Positions 53,135 through 61,897 of a stretch of 64,000 bases of DNA are shown here, piece by piece. The DNA is taken from contig NZ_FODR01000012.1 of the NCBI RefSeq assembly GCF_900110415.1, positions 62,001 to 126,000 on the forward strand, written 5' to 3'. Positions within the stretch are counted from its first letter, which is position 1, and every line of letters starts with the position of its first letter. The notes beneath the pieces are model-generated. The model searched no databases. It was not told the DNA's origin and saw nothing but the letters and a program-made list of their open reading frames with translations. This DNA comes from Mucilaginibacter sp. OK283 (GTDB lineage Bacteria; Bacteroidota; Bacteroidia; Sphingobacteriales; Sphingobacteriaceae). The position numbers and the translations under genes are program-made.

Positions 53135-53377
53135 ATGTTACTTACTGATTTTGAATACCTTACCAATTCTGACGAAGCTTTTAAAAAGAAAATAGCCCTT
53201 CAGATTAAGAATTTGAGGCGACAAAATCAGGTTACACAGGAAAAATTCTTTACCGAAACCAATATTAATATTGCCCGGCTCGAGTCGGGAAAAATTGATA
53301 TCAGGTTGGATACGCTCCGAAAAGTTTGTTATTATTTTGATGTTTCGCTGGCTGGTTTTTTTCAGGGCATATATTAA
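53135..53377 (+). CDS. XRE-family helix-turn-helix regulator
   Basis: An 80-residue DNA-binding protein almost entirely made of one Cro/CI-type domain: IALQIKNLRRQNQVTQEKFFTETNINIARLESGKIDIRLDTLRKVCYYFDVSLAGFF. The recognition helix region NINIARLESGK and the LxxIxxxLxV-like end are typical. No partner domain. Nothing adjacent on the same strand except the peptidase 87 bp downstream, which may or may not be its target. The long upstream region carries an inverted repeat suited to autoregulation. Confidence 0.82.
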   Translation: MLLTDFEYLTNSDEAFKKKIALQIKNLRRQNQVTQEKFFTETNINIARLESGKIDIRLDTLRKVCYYFDVSLAGFFQGIY

Positions 53378-53464
53378 AAGCTGTCTTTTTTAATAAAACC
53401 GTTGTCCTAAATTCTATTATTCAATACAATTGCTGTATTTTTTTACATACACCGCAACAAATTC

Positions 53465-55516
53465 ATGATCAAAAAAGTCACCTCCGCCGTGCTCTTAAGT
53501 GGGCTTACCACAATTACCCTGCTTCAGGCCTGTAAAGACAACACAAAAACCTATGCCGATAATGACCCGGTGATCAAAAACGTGGATACCAGTGTGAAAC
53601 CCGGCGACGACTTTTTTAAATACGCCAACGGAACCTGGCTTAAAAAGAATCCGATACCCGGCGCGTATGCAGCCTGGGGCATAGGTAACGTGGTTCAGGA
53701 AGAACTGCGTAACCGGATGAAAAAGATTAATGAAGATGCCCTTAAGGCCAATGCACCAAAAGGCAGCAGTACACAAAAAATAGGTGATTTTTACTTTAGC
53801 GGGATGGATACCGCTGATATTGAAAAGCGGGGCATTGAACCGCTTAACGATGAACTGAAAAAGATTGATAACATTAAAGATATTAAAGGCCTTATTGAGG
53901 AATTTGCCCACCTGGATGGCATAGGGGTAACTACGCCATTAGGCACTTATGCCGGGCAGGATAGCAAAAACAGCGATAAAATAATGCTGCAATTAGGCCA
54001 ATCTGGTATTGGGTTGCCAAACCGCGATTATTACTTTAATACTGATGCACATAGTGTTGCTATCCGTACTGATTATAAGCTGAAGCATTTGCCAGCCATC
54101 TTTAGATTGAGTGGCTTGCCTATAGATGCGGCAAACGCTGCCACCAAACAAACCTATGCTTTAGAAACTGCCCTGGCCGGCAGCAGCCGTAAACTTGAAG
54201 ACCTGCGCGACCCCTACCATAACTATAACAAAATGACCTTGGCGGGCTTAAGCGAACTGGCGCCTGATATCGATTGGAAAACCACTTTCAAAAAAATGGA
54301 TTATAAGGATGTAGATACCGTGATTGTTGGCCAACCCGAATATTACCGCGCCCTTAACAAAGCTTTGCATGATTATAGCATTGCCGATTGGAAAAACTAC
54401 CTGCGCAAAAACCTGATTGTTGCGTTTGGATCATACCTGAGTAAACCGTTTGATCAGGAACTGTTTCGTTTTTATGAAATGGTGCTTTACGGCAGCAAGG
54501 AACAATTACCACGCTGGAAAAGAATTCTCGACCTGGAAAACGGGGTAATGGGCGAAGTGTTAGGGCAGATATTTGTAAAAGAATACTTTCCCGAAAAAAC
54601 AAAAGAACGCTATGTAAAACTGGTAGAAACTATGCGTGAAACTTTTAAGGAGCATATTGAAAAGCTGGACTGGATGAGTGCGCAAACCAAAGCAAAGGCC
54701 TACTATAAGCTAAGTAAAGTAATGCCAAAGGTTGGTTACCCGGATAAATGGAAAGATTTTTCGGCCCTGGAGATTGATCGCGGGCCGCTTGCGTTGAACA
54801 TGATGCGCGCCAACAACTGGCAGCATAAGTTCAACGCATCTAAACTGGGTAAGCCGGTTGACCGTACCGAATGGGGAATGACACCACAAACCTATAATGC
54901 TTATTACAACCCTTCCAATAACGAGATTGTGCTGCCTGCGGGTATTTTTGCTATTCCAGGTTTTAAAGATGAGAATATTGACGATGCCGTCATTTACGGC
55001 TACGCCGCTGCATCTACCATCGGCCATGAAATGACCCACGGCTTCGATGACGAAGGCAGGCAGTTTGATGCCAAAGGAAACTTAAAAGCCTGGTGGTTAC
55101 CGCAAGATTCGGTTAAGTTTACCCAACGTGCGCAAATGCTGATAAACCAGTTTAACGGTTATACTATTTACGGCCTGCATGTAAACGGCAAAGCCACCCA
55201 GGGCGAAAACATTGCCGATTTGGGCGGCATAGTAATTGGCCTGGATGCCTTTAAAAAAACCGGCCAATATAAAGAAGGCAAACCCATCAACGGTTTCACC
55301 CCGCTGCAACGCTACTTTTTAGGTTATGCTCTGGGCTGGTTGGGCCAAGACAGGCAGGAAGCCCTATCGAGCCAGATATTAACCAACGAACATGCCCCTG
55401 GCTTTATGCGCGTAAATGGCCCATTTACAGATGTGCCAGAGTTTTATGAAGCTTTTGGCATAAAAAAGGGCGATAAGATGTGGCTGGATCCCGATAAAAG
55501 GGTTAAGATTTGGTAG
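53465..55516 (+). CDS. pepO: M13 family zinc endopeptidase (neprilysin/PepO-like)
   Basis: Degrades peptides in the periplasm or at the surface. The 683-residue lipoprotein (signal ends TLLQACKD, Cys23) has the M13 N-terminal helical domain (KPGDDFFKYANGTWLKKNPIPG) and the zinc site HEMTH at about residues 521-525 (IGHEMTHGFDDEGRQFD). The third ligand Glu lies in GENIADLGG near 581. NxNAFYxP-like substrate region is NAYYNPSNNEIVLPAGI. All catalytic residues are present and length is typical. Single gene in its own unit. Confidence 0.95.
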   Translation: MIKKVTSAVLLSGLTTITLLQACKDNTKTYADNDPVIKNVDTSVKPGDDFFKYANGTWLKKNPIPGAYAAWGIGNVVQEELRNRMKKINEDALKANAPKGSSTQKIGDFYFSGMDTADIEKRGIEPLNDELKKIDNIKDIKGLIEEFAHLDGIGVTTPLGTYAGQDSKNSDKIMLQLGQSGIGLPNRDYYFNTDAHSVAIRTDYKLKHLPAIFRLSGLPIDAANAATKQTYALETALAGSSRKLEDLRDPYHNYNKMTLAGLSELAPDIDWKTTFKKMDYKDVDTVIVGQPEYYRALNKALHDYSIADWKNYLRKNLIVAFGSYLSKPFDQELFRFYEMVLYGSKEQLPRWKRILDLENGVMGEVLGQIFVKEYFPEKTKERYVKLVETMRETFKEHIEKLDWMSAQTKAKAYYKLSKVMPKVGYPDKWKDFSALEIDRGPLALNMMRANNWQHKFNASKLGKPVDRTEWGMTPQTYNAYYNPSNNEIVLPAGIFAIPGFKDENIDDAVIYGYAAASTIGHEMTHGFDDEGRQFDAKGNLKAWWLPQDSVKFTQRAQMLINQFNGYTIYGLHVNGKATQGENIADLGGIVIGLDAFKKTGQYKEGKPINGFTPLQRYFLGYALGWLGQDRQEALSSQILTNEHAPGFMRVNGPFTDVPEFYEAFGIKKGDKMWLDPDKRVKIW

Positions 55517-55956
55517 ATTACCCGAAAAGGAAACCCGATTCATATTGCGAGCGGTAACGTTTGGTGAAACCCAGGAGAGGCTATGACGCATATCGCATGA
55601 CGGCAAGCGTTCACCCATCGTGACTGTGCCTGCACTTCTGCTGCGCAGGAAGGTGTGCCTGAAAAGCGCCGGCGTCGGCTATACTTTCTAACGAAGTTGC
55701 AGAGCGGTTTCCCAAAACCTCACTGGGCGGGGATGGATATTAACCGCAGTGCAAAGCTGATGCTTATATAAACCGAGATCCTTATTTCAGGACACCATAC
55801 AAATGATAGCCCACATGACATTCGGTTCACACAACGGCCTCCCTCATTTTTTATATTCGTCGACAGATATCGATAATTGAACGATACATTTCAGCCAGAG
55901 CCCAGGGTTATAAATACTTTCAGCTAATAATCACGCTCAAAGAATCAATTAACACC
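55517..55956. other. Non-coding region with structured-RNA character (possible group II intron relic)
   Basis: About 440 bp without a supportable ORF. Bases 55530-55850 are more GC-rich than the flanking intergenic DNA and rich in potential stems (for example CCTGC...GCAGG at 55629-55650, AACCGA/TCGGTT at 55771-55836). The string GGTAACGTTTGGTGAAACCCAGG and the following GAGAGGCTATGAC resemble, from memory, domain I of bacterial group II introns. No reverse transcriptase, no GTGYG start and no domain V were found, so if an intron it is a fragment. Low confidence. Confidence 0.35.
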
Positions 55957-56703
55957 ATGGAAAGAAAAACTTTTTTAACCAGCGGGCTTGCAGCATTAGG
56001 CTTTGCCGCTATCGCCCCACTTGCCAATTCCTGCAAAAAGGAAAGCACAACAACTACCACCGACACAACAACAACTACCACTACAACCACGGGCGGAACC
56101 AGCAGTAGTTCCTGTACCACCGGAGCTTCAGAAACAGCCGGCCCTTACCCAACTATTACGCCATCAAGTTACGTGAGAAGTAATATTGTTGATGGTCAAT
56201 CAGGCGTACCTTTAACCATTAAGCTTACATTCACCAATACCAACAGTAGCTGCGCGGCGCTAACTGGCGCCCTGGTAGATATTTGGCATTGTACCTCACT
56301 GGGTTACTATTCTGAATATACCGATACTCCTGGCGGTGGTTATGCCACCATTGATTATACTTCGTCTCATTTTTTACGTGGAAGGCAAACTACCGACAGT
56401 AATGGCCTGGTAACGTTTACCAGTATTTTCCCGGGTTGGTATTCTCCAAGGGCTCCGCATATCCATGTGCATGTATATAATTCGTCGGGCACTTCGTTAT
56501 TAATTACGCAGATTGCATTTCCTACAGATGTTTGCAATACCGTTTATACCACAGCAACTGACTATAAGGCTCGCGGGGTTCAGGATACCGCAAATACCGC
56601 GGATATGGTGTTCAGCGATTCTCTTGCCACCGAGCTATCAACCGTTACAGGAAGTGTTTCGGCCGGATATGTGCTTACGATAAGCATTGGCGTTGCGGCC
56701 TAA
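55957..56703 (+). CDS. Intradiol ring-cleavage dioxygenase-like lipoprotein
   Basis: A 248-residue protein of the protocatechuate 3,4-dioxygenase fold. The N terminus ends in LANSC (Cys26), a lipobox, then a Thr/Ser-rich linker (about 30-52) ties the domain to the membrane. Core features: GPYPTITPSSYVRSNIVDG opening; DIWHCTSLGYYSEY with the first iron Tyr (Y118 or nearby); FPGWYSPRAPHIHVHV with Tyr162, His168 and His170 as the remaining iron ligands. All four ligand positions look occupied. Secreted relatives in Bacteroidota have unknown natural substrates; a catechol-like aromatic is the family expectation. The gene starts 440 bp after pepO and is followed by a weak hairpin near 56710. Confidence 0.87.
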   Translation: MERKTFLTSGLAALGFAAIAPLANSCKKESTTTTTDTTTTTTTTTGGTSSSSCTTGASETAGPYPTITPSSYVRSNIVDGQSGVPLTIKLTFTNTNSSCAALTGALVDIWHCTSLGYYSEYTDTPGGGYATIDYTSSHFLRGRQTTDSNGLVTFTSIFPGWYSPRAPHIHVHVYNSSGTSLLITQIAFPTDVCNTVYTTATDYKARGVQDTANTADMVFSDSLATELSTVTGSVSAGYVLTISIGVAA

Positions 56704-56915
56704 CTTTAAAACAGGCTATCCTGTTACGCTCCCAGAAAACGATTGTGTGATGTTAGTAGGTTGAGGAACTAAACCCCGTTCAAATATGGAACACCGTACG
56801 TTATTTGTATACCTGTTTTTTCTTTACGTAACAGCATTGGGCAATCGTTTAAGGGTGCCAGCTTATATACCAAAAGCTCTTTTTATATGCCATTAAACTT
56901 CGTTATAAAATTTAC

Positions 56916-57605
56916 ATGATACCGCAATCCAAAGGAAAAATGTTTTTATCAGATGAACGTGGACTAACCCAACAGGATTGGTACCGCAGTTATCAAACAT
57001 TTAATTTCGGCAATTATTATAACAACCATAAGCAGCCGTTCAGCGATTTACATGTTTTAAATGATGATACACTGGCCGCGGCGCAAAGCATCAGAATGAG
57101 CGTGCAGGAACAAACGGCTGTTCTACTTATTCCAATTGTTGGCGCCATAGGCTGCCGTGATCACAACGGCGATCACACCATGATCGAACCAGGTATGGTA
57201 CAACTACTGGCGCTTCCGGCCCGTTCGGGTTTCCAGGTTAATAACCCATATAAAGCAGAAGCAGACCTGGTTAACTTTTTGCAGCTCTGGGTCAAAACAA
57301 AAAACGCGGCAAACCAGTTGTTCAATTTCGATCTTTCTGCCAACCGCAACCAACTCACCGAAATTTTCCGGCTTGGAAATACAATTGGTTACATGGGGCA
57401 GTTTGATGGTCGGGCAGAAGCTACACTTCGGGTTTCGAAACCGGGAAACGCCTTGTTTGCCTATGTTATTGAGGGCGCGTTTGAAGTTCAATATCGCCTG
57501 ATGCATGCCAGGGATGGGTTGGTTTTATGGGATTTGGATGAAACTGAACTGGAAGCGCTATCAAACAATGCCATCATCATGCTGATTGAAATTGCCCCTC
57601 GGTGA
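56916..57605 (+). CDS. Pirin-like bicupin protein
   Basis: A 229-residue cytoplasmic protein. The opening MIPQSKGKMFLSDERGLTQQDWYRSYQTFNFGNYYNNHKQPFSDLHVLNDDTLAA matches pirin/quercetinase-like proteins of the YhhW type; the core is two beta-barrel (cupin) halves, with VQEQTAVLLIPIVGAIGC and PGNALFAYVIEGAFEVQYRLM. The usual metal-binding HxH..E of active pirins is not obvious: the N-terminal half has no HPH motif, so enzymatic activity is doubtful. Single gene. Confidence 0.78.
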   Translation: MIPQSKGKMFLSDERGLTQQDWYRSYQTFNFGNYYNNHKQPFSDLHVLNDDTLAAAQSIRMSVQEQTAVLLIPIVGAIGCRDHNGDHTMIEPGMVQLLALPARSGFQVNNPYKAEADLVNFLQLWVKTKNAANQLFNFDLSANRNQLTEIFRLGNTIGYMGQFDGRAEATLRVSKPGNALFAYVIEGAFEVQYRLMHARDGLVLWDLDETELEALSNNAIIMLIEIAPR

Positions 57606-57663
57606 GTAAGGCACGGCACATGGCGGCTTTAGTTAACTGCAGTTGTTAACCACTGCGGGCCCA

Positions 57664-58107
57664 TCATTTACCAAAATAAGTAATGTTTTTATCGGTCATC
57701 GCAGCTTTAACAACCTGCTCCAATGCCGTTTTATTAACCGGTTTAATGATAAAACCCGAAACCAATTCGAGCGCGGATGCACGGTGATGATCATGAGGGT
57801 CCAGGGATGCACTTACTAAATAAATTACAACTTTTCGGGATAGGTCTGGCGCTAGCCGTGCAAAGCGTTCAATAAACCTCCATCCGTTAAGTACAGGCAT
57901 ATCAATATCCAGCAGTATGAATTCTGGTAGCATGTCGGGTTTATCTTTAAATAATTTAAAGTAGTCGAGTGCGGCCTTCCCGTTTTCGAAAGTGATCGTT
58001 TTTTTTGATATCTTATAATTAAAGATCATAATCTCCGACATCAGGCGGGCTATACTATCATCATCAATTACACAAGCCAGGTTAAAATCATACATATGAT
58101 TGTACAA
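57664..58107 (-). CDS. Single-domain response regulator (CheY-like receiver)
   Basis: A 147-residue receiver domain without output domain. Acidic pair in ACVIDDDSIARLM, phosphoacceptor Asp in FILLDIDMPVLNGW, Ser in IYLVSASLDP and Lys in GFIIKPVNKTALE are present. An alternative ATG four codons downstream (58095) is possible and would not affect the domain. No kinase is adjacent. A perfect 16-bp palindrome lies 79 bp upstream of the start. It differs clearly from the receiver at 8347 in sequence, so it is a separate orphan regulator. Confidence 0.86.
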   Translation of the reverse strand: MYNHMYDFNLACVIDDDSIARLMSEIMIFNYKISKKTITFENGKAALDYFKLFKDKPDMLPEFILLDIDMPVLNGWRFIERFARLAPDLSRKVVIYLVSASLDPHDHHRASALELVSGFIIKPVNKTALEQVVKAAMTDKNITYFGK

Positions 58108-58185
58108 TTCAAAAAACGAACCAGCTTAAACATGTGCTTTTTAAGCGGAATTTTGCTGACAACGCACTTAAATGCCGGGATTATT

Positions 58186-58201
58186 GGGTAAATATTTACC
58201 C
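58186..58201. promoter_or_regulatory. Perfect 16-bp palindrome
   Basis: GGGTAAATATTTACCC is completely self-complementary and lies between the oxidoreductase gene end (58238) and the response regulator start. Candidate operator; a role as hairpin is unlikely because there is no loop. Confidence 0.35.
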
Positions 58202-58237
58202 GGTTATTGTAACTAATTTTTGAGTTTCTGCAGGGCA

Positions 58238-59356
58238 TTAAAGCCTAATTTCAACTTTTTTGCCGGTTTTAGCCGCGAGGTATATTGCATCAATTATTTT
58301 CAGGTCTTTTACCGCTTCTTCGCCATCTATGGGTACAACAGGCTGTTTGTTGTGAAAGATAATGGCTGCCATTTCATCCATTTGCACGGTTTGATGAACG
58401 GTAACGGGCTGGTTTAATTCGCCCTTATTTGTGCGGCCCATAATAGGCCCGTAGCCGGTTGATGGCTGTAACTCTGCAAATCCTTTTTCTCCGTTGAGGA
58501 AAAAACGGTCCAGGTTATTCATCGTATAAGTCGATAAACAGGATGCAGCAGCGCCGCTTGGAAAACCAAACTGAAATTGTATAGTTTCATCAACGCCTTC
58601 CTTGAATTTTACCGGGTCTGTTTTAGTTTCCTGTGCAGTAACCCAAACAGGCTCCTCGCCGGTCATATAACGGGCGCCGTTAATGGCATAAATACCAATG
58701 TCCATTATAGAGCCTCCGCCGGCCAGTTGCTTATTTAAACGCCACTGTGTGGGATCGCCAATTGTAAACCCGCATAATCCCTGGAAGAATAATATTTTCC
58801 CTAAATCACCGGCCTTTCGCATCCTGATCACCTCCAGCGTTTTAGGTTCAAAATGCATCCGGTAGCCCACCAGCAACTTTACGTTTGCTTTTTTACAGGC
58901 ATCAACCATTTCTTGTCCTTCCATGGCATTTACCGCCATTGGCTTTTCGCAAATTGCGTGTTTGCCTGCTTTTGCTACCCTTATTACCTGGTCATGATGC
59001 AAGCCGTTTGGTGTTATAACATAAACCGCGTCTATGTCGGGATTGCTTTTTATATCATCAAAATTGTTGTAGTTATAACAATTCTTCTCTGGTATGCTGT
59101 ACTTAGTTTGCCACTCTTTAATTTTTGAAGGCGTACCGCTAATTACCCCAACCAATTTGGCTTTTGTACAAGCTTGCATGGCTTCGGCAACGCGGGTTCC
59201 GTAGCTCCCAAGGCCCATTATGGCCACACGCAATACTGGCCCGTCATAGGCCTGGTTATCATGATTTTTGGTGTTTGCCCATCCCGAAACCGGGGCCAAA
59301 TGCAAGGCTAAGGTCGAGATACCTAATTTTTGTAAAAAGTCGCGACGTGAATTCAT
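58238..59356 (-). CDS. Exported Gfo/Idh/MocA-family NAD(P)-dependent sugar oxidoreductase
   Basis: A 372-residue oxidoreductase beginning at the ATG at 59356 (MNSRRDFLQKLGIS), a twin-arginine signal, so the folded, cofactor-loaded enzyme is exported. An upstream start at 59389 would put 11 residues before the RR motif. Rossmann glycine motif VAIMGLGSYGTRVAEAM, DIDAVYVITPNGLHHD, and the catalytic Lys in AICEKPMAVN are present; the C-terminal domain has GGGSIMDIGIYAINGARYM. It resembles glucose-fructose oxidoreductase. The Crp-type regulator starts 803 bp upstream and is read in the same direction, but the gap between them (158 bp) argues for a separate promoter. Confidence 0.9.
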   Translation of the reverse strand: MNSRRDFLQKLGISTLALHLAPVSGWANTKNHDNQAYDGPVLRVAIMGLGSYGTRVAEAMQACTKAKLVGVISGTPSKIKEWQTKYSIPEKNCYNYNNFDDIKSNPDIDAVYVITPNGLHHDQVIRVAKAGKHAICEKPMAVNAMEGQEMVDACKKANVKLLVGYRMHFEPKTLEVIRMRKAGDLGKILFFQGLCGFTIGDPTQWRLNKQLAGGGSIMDIGIYAINGARYMTGEEPVWVTAQETKTDPVKFKEGVDETIQFQFGFPSGAAASCLSTYTMNNLDRFFLNGEKGFAELQPSTGYGPIMGRTNKGELNQPVTVHQTVQMDEMAAIIFHNKQPVVPIDGEEAVKDLKIIDAIYLAAKTGKKVEIRL

Positions 59357-59514
59357 AACCAGGTTTGTTTTGCTTGTTTTAGAGATCACAAATTACTCAT
59401 TTCACCACATAATTCAACAGCCTGGATACCTTAATGTTTCTGACGCTATTATCTTTTTACAATCCGCAAAAAATGAGCCGGAGGTTTGTACCGCAAATGC
59501 ACAACCATTTTTTC

Positions 59515-60159
59515 TTATTTTTTCCACTCAATAAAATTACGGGTCAGTACAATATCTCCGCGCTGTTCCATTTTTTTTAACAGGCGGGAAATCACCTCGC
59601 GCGACGAGTTCAAATCGGCGGCAATCTGGCCGTGGGTTATCTTTAGTTCGCGCATTTTTAGTTTTTGATATTGATTTTGCAGGTAATAGTATAACCGTTC
59701 GTCCATACCTTTAAAGGCTATATGGTCAATCACTATCAGCAGCTCTTCGTACCGGGAGCGGTAGGTTTCCAATACAAAATAGTACCATGTTTTGTAGGTG
59801 ACCATCATTTGGTCCATCAGCGCTATCGGCACAGCCAAAATAGTGGTATCCTCAATAGCTTTGCCCATTACTTCGCTGGTTTCCTGTTTGGTAGCGCATA
59901 TCATGGTTAGGGCACAGGCATTGCCCGGTTCCAGGTAGTACATGAAAAACTCGCCCCCGTCGTCGCCTTCGCGGTATAGCTTAACCCGGCCACTTAAAAT
60001 CATCATGGTTGATTTGATGTATTGGCCGGTGCGCAACGCAACCTCGCCGGCGGGGATATGAATGACCGAAGCGTTTTGAACTAAAAAAGCCTTTAACCCG
60101 GGCTCAAATTGAGGGAACAGGTGGTCTAAATAGTCCTGGATAACGGATTGTTCTTTCAT
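59515..60159 (-). CDS. Crp/Fnr-family transcription regulator
   Basis: A 214-residue regulator with an N-terminal cyclic-nucleotide-binding-like beta-barrel (about 25-120, GEVALRTGQYIKSTMMILSGRVKLYREG), a long dimer helix, and a C-terminal winged helix with the HTH segment ITHGQIAADLNSSREVISRLLKKMEQRGDI. No cysteine cluster for an Fe-S site is seen, so it is not an FNR-type oxygen sensor; ligand unknown. Last gene of a minus-strand unit tsdA-dsrE-crp (44-bp gap), and the palindrome ahead of tsdA fits this protein class, so autoregulation is likely. Confidence 0.91.
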   Translation of the reverse strand: MKEQSVIQDYLDHLFPQFEPGLKAFLVQNASVIHIPAGEVALRTGQYIKSTMMILSGRVKLYREGDDGGEFFMYYLEPGNACALTMICATKQETSEVMGKAIEDTTILAVPIALMDQMMVTYKTWYYFVLETYRSRYEELLIVIDHIAFKGMDERLYYYLQNQYQKLKMRELKITHGQIAADLNSSREVISRLLKKMEQRGDIVLTRNFIEWKK

Positions 60160-60203
60160 AATAAAGCGTGAAAATAAGGACGATATTTAGTTTGGCTAAA
60201 GCC

Positions 60204-60659
60204 TTAGGGATGTATAGTTGCCCATCCATCGGCCTGCCTGATAATAATTTCGCCATTCCCGCTGGGCACGTAGCTTATAAATGAAAAAAGCGTAGCCTTA
60301 TCAATGTGTCGTTCCCTTACAGTATTGCTGCATTGCGCCAGCATCACTCCTTTTTGCAGCAGTTTTTGCAGTTCGGCTTCGTATGGGCCCGTTTTATCGT
60401 AAACGGCAACACCATCGGCAAAAGCAATAAGCTCCATTTCCACCTTGCCTTTTAGCCTGGTGTCCTCCAGTGCGTTGTCCATATTACGCAGGGTTTGTTT
60501 AATTTTCTTTGGGTCCGATTCGTCAAGGTAATAAAGCGCTTTATAGTGGGCCTGTGTGGCTTCGGCACCTTTAAATTCCGGTGCGGCTGTTTGGGCGAAA
60601 GCTGGTTTAATAAAAAGCAAACCAGCAAGCACGAAGAGTAAGGAAAAACGATTTTTCAT
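60204..60659 (-). CDS. Exported DsrE-like sulfur-related protein
   Basis: A 151-residue protein with a signal peptide (FVLAGLLFIKPAFAQ). The mature domain has a DsrE/DsrF-like fold pattern: an early KALYYLDESDPKKIKQTLRNMDNALED helix, then VEMELIAFADGVAVYDKTG and GVMLAQCSNTVRE with a single conserved Cys (about 110), the position used by DsrE-type sulfur carriers. The Cys is in the usual strand-loop place. It is between the thiosulfate dehydrogenase and the Crp regulator, which supports a sulfur role. A periplasmic DsrE is less common than the cytoplasmic form, but such proteins are known in Bacteroidota. Function not proven. Confidence 0.78.
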   Translation of the reverse strand: MKNRFSLLFVLAGLLFIKPAFAQTAAPEFKGAEATQAHYKALYYLDESDPKKIKQTLRNMDNALEDTRLKGKVEMELIAFADGVAVYDKTGPYEAELQKLLQKGVMLAQCSNTVRERHIDKATLFSFISYVPSGNGEIIIRQADGWATIHP

Positions 60660-60683
60660 GGCTATAGATTTAAAGAGGTTAAT

Positions 60684-61700
60684 TTATGCTTTTTTATGAT
60701 GGAATTGCTGAATGGGGCCAAATGGTCCATATTTATGCTGGCGGGCGGTAAAGCCGTCGGCATACGGCCCAAAGGGTAAATCTATGGGCTTTTGCCTTAA
60801 GTCGGGATAATCTTTGTGTTGATCTTTATGCGGCCGGGGCTGCGAGTTGATGTACGCCGCTACATCCCAGCACTCTTTATCGGTTAACTGCGGGCTTTGG
60901 TAGGTAGCACCAAAAGGCATATTGGCCTTTACAAAACCAGCCAAATTGCCTATCCTGTACATGCCCGCGCCATCGTTATAACTGTTTGCCCCCCATAAGG
61001 GCGGGTAGGAATATGATTGTTTATCTGCCGCCGGCAATCCCTCGCCGTTTGCGCCGTGGCAACTGCGGCACTTCTGGATGAAAACAGCCCTCCCGCTCAA
61101 CGGATTGGCCGCGCTATCCATAAATTTCAAACGTGGTGTAGTATTACCAAACAGCCCCTGGCCTTTTTTTGCGTTTTTGCCCAGCCACTGCATATAAGCC
61201 ATTATTGCTTTAATTTCTTTAGTGCCAGTGTCTGGCATAGCGCCATTCAGGCTGCGCTCAAAACACTCCGAAATCCGCATAGATGCCGATATAACCATGC
61301 CGCTGCGGACGCTTTTTTTAGGATAGGAGGCCGTAAACCCGGCAAAGTTGTTAGCAAATAACCGGGTGCCCGCATCCAGGTGGCAGTTTTGGCAGTTCAT
61401 GCCATTACTGATGTGGGCAACAGACCCCTTAGGGCCAAAATATAAAGCCGTTGAAGCAATTAGCTGGCGGCCATACCGTATCAAATCGCCCTTTTTACCT
61501 GCGGGTATATTTCGTGTTTGTAGTTGTAGCCCGGCATCAGCAATATTTTCTTGATTTTGGGCAGCTTTAAAAGCAGTATTAACTGCCGAACCTTTATAAT
61601 CATCCTTTTTTACCGGCCTGCTGCATGCCGAAACAAGCAAAACTGTAGCGACAACCAGTAATAATGAAACCGATATGGGGTCATGTGAAACTTTAGTCAT
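60684..61700 (-). CDS. tsdA: Diheme cytochrome c, thiosulfate dehydrogenase-like (TsdA)
   Basis: Oxidises two thiosulfates to tetrathionate, or works in the opposite direction, in the periplasm. The 338-residue lipoprotein (signal ends LLVSAC, Cys26) carries two heme motifs: CQNCH at 103-107 and CRSCH at 211-215. The segment ISECFERSLNG holds Cys146, 39 residues after His107; in characterised TsdA the first heme has an unusual His/Cys ligation at about this spacing. KANMPFG has Met261, 46 residues after His215, matching the His/Met second heme. The unusual Cys ligand makes TsdA more likely than a generic diheme cytochrome. First gene of a unit with dsrE-like and crp genes. Confidence 0.83.
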   Translation of the reverse strand: MTKVSHDPISVSLLLVVATVLLVSACSRPVKKDDYKGSAVNTAFKAAQNQENIADAGLQLQTRNIPAGKKGDLIRYGRQLIASTALYFGPKGSVAHISNGMNCQNCHLDAGTRLFANNFAGFTASYPKKSVRSGMVISASMRISECFERSLNGAMPDTGTKEIKAIMAYMQWLGKNAKKGQGLFGNTTPRLKFMDSAANPLSGRAVFIQKCRSCHGANGEGLPAADKQSYSYPPLWGANSYNDGAGMYRIGNLAGFVKANMPFGATYQSPQLTDKECWDVAAYINSQPRPHKDQHKDYPDLRQKPIDLPFGPYADGFTARQHKYGPFGPIQQFHHKKA

Positions 61701-61768
61701 GGCTTTTATGGTTTTTATCGATGTTCATATGTGCGCCGCTGCAAAACTGCACAATTTACAAAAACATG

Positions 61769-61788
61769 TTGGTGATTTAAGTCACCAA
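61769..61788. promoter_or_regulatory. Crp/Fnr-type palindrome upstream of tsdA
   Basis: TTGGTGA (61769-61775) and TCACCAA (61782-61788) are perfect inverted arms with a 6-bp spacer, i.e. GGTGA-N6-TCACC, the geometry of a Crp-family site (TGTGA-N6-TCACA). It is 69 bp before the tsdA start and is the only such palindrome I noticed near the unit. Confidence 0.5.
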
Positions 61789-61897
61789 AAACAGCGTATT
61801 ACACAGAAATAAATCGACCATTTTTTTGATCTCTATTTTCTTTACATTAGGTGGCCGGCTATTTATTTGGCCGCCAGATAACTGCTAATTTCACAAT

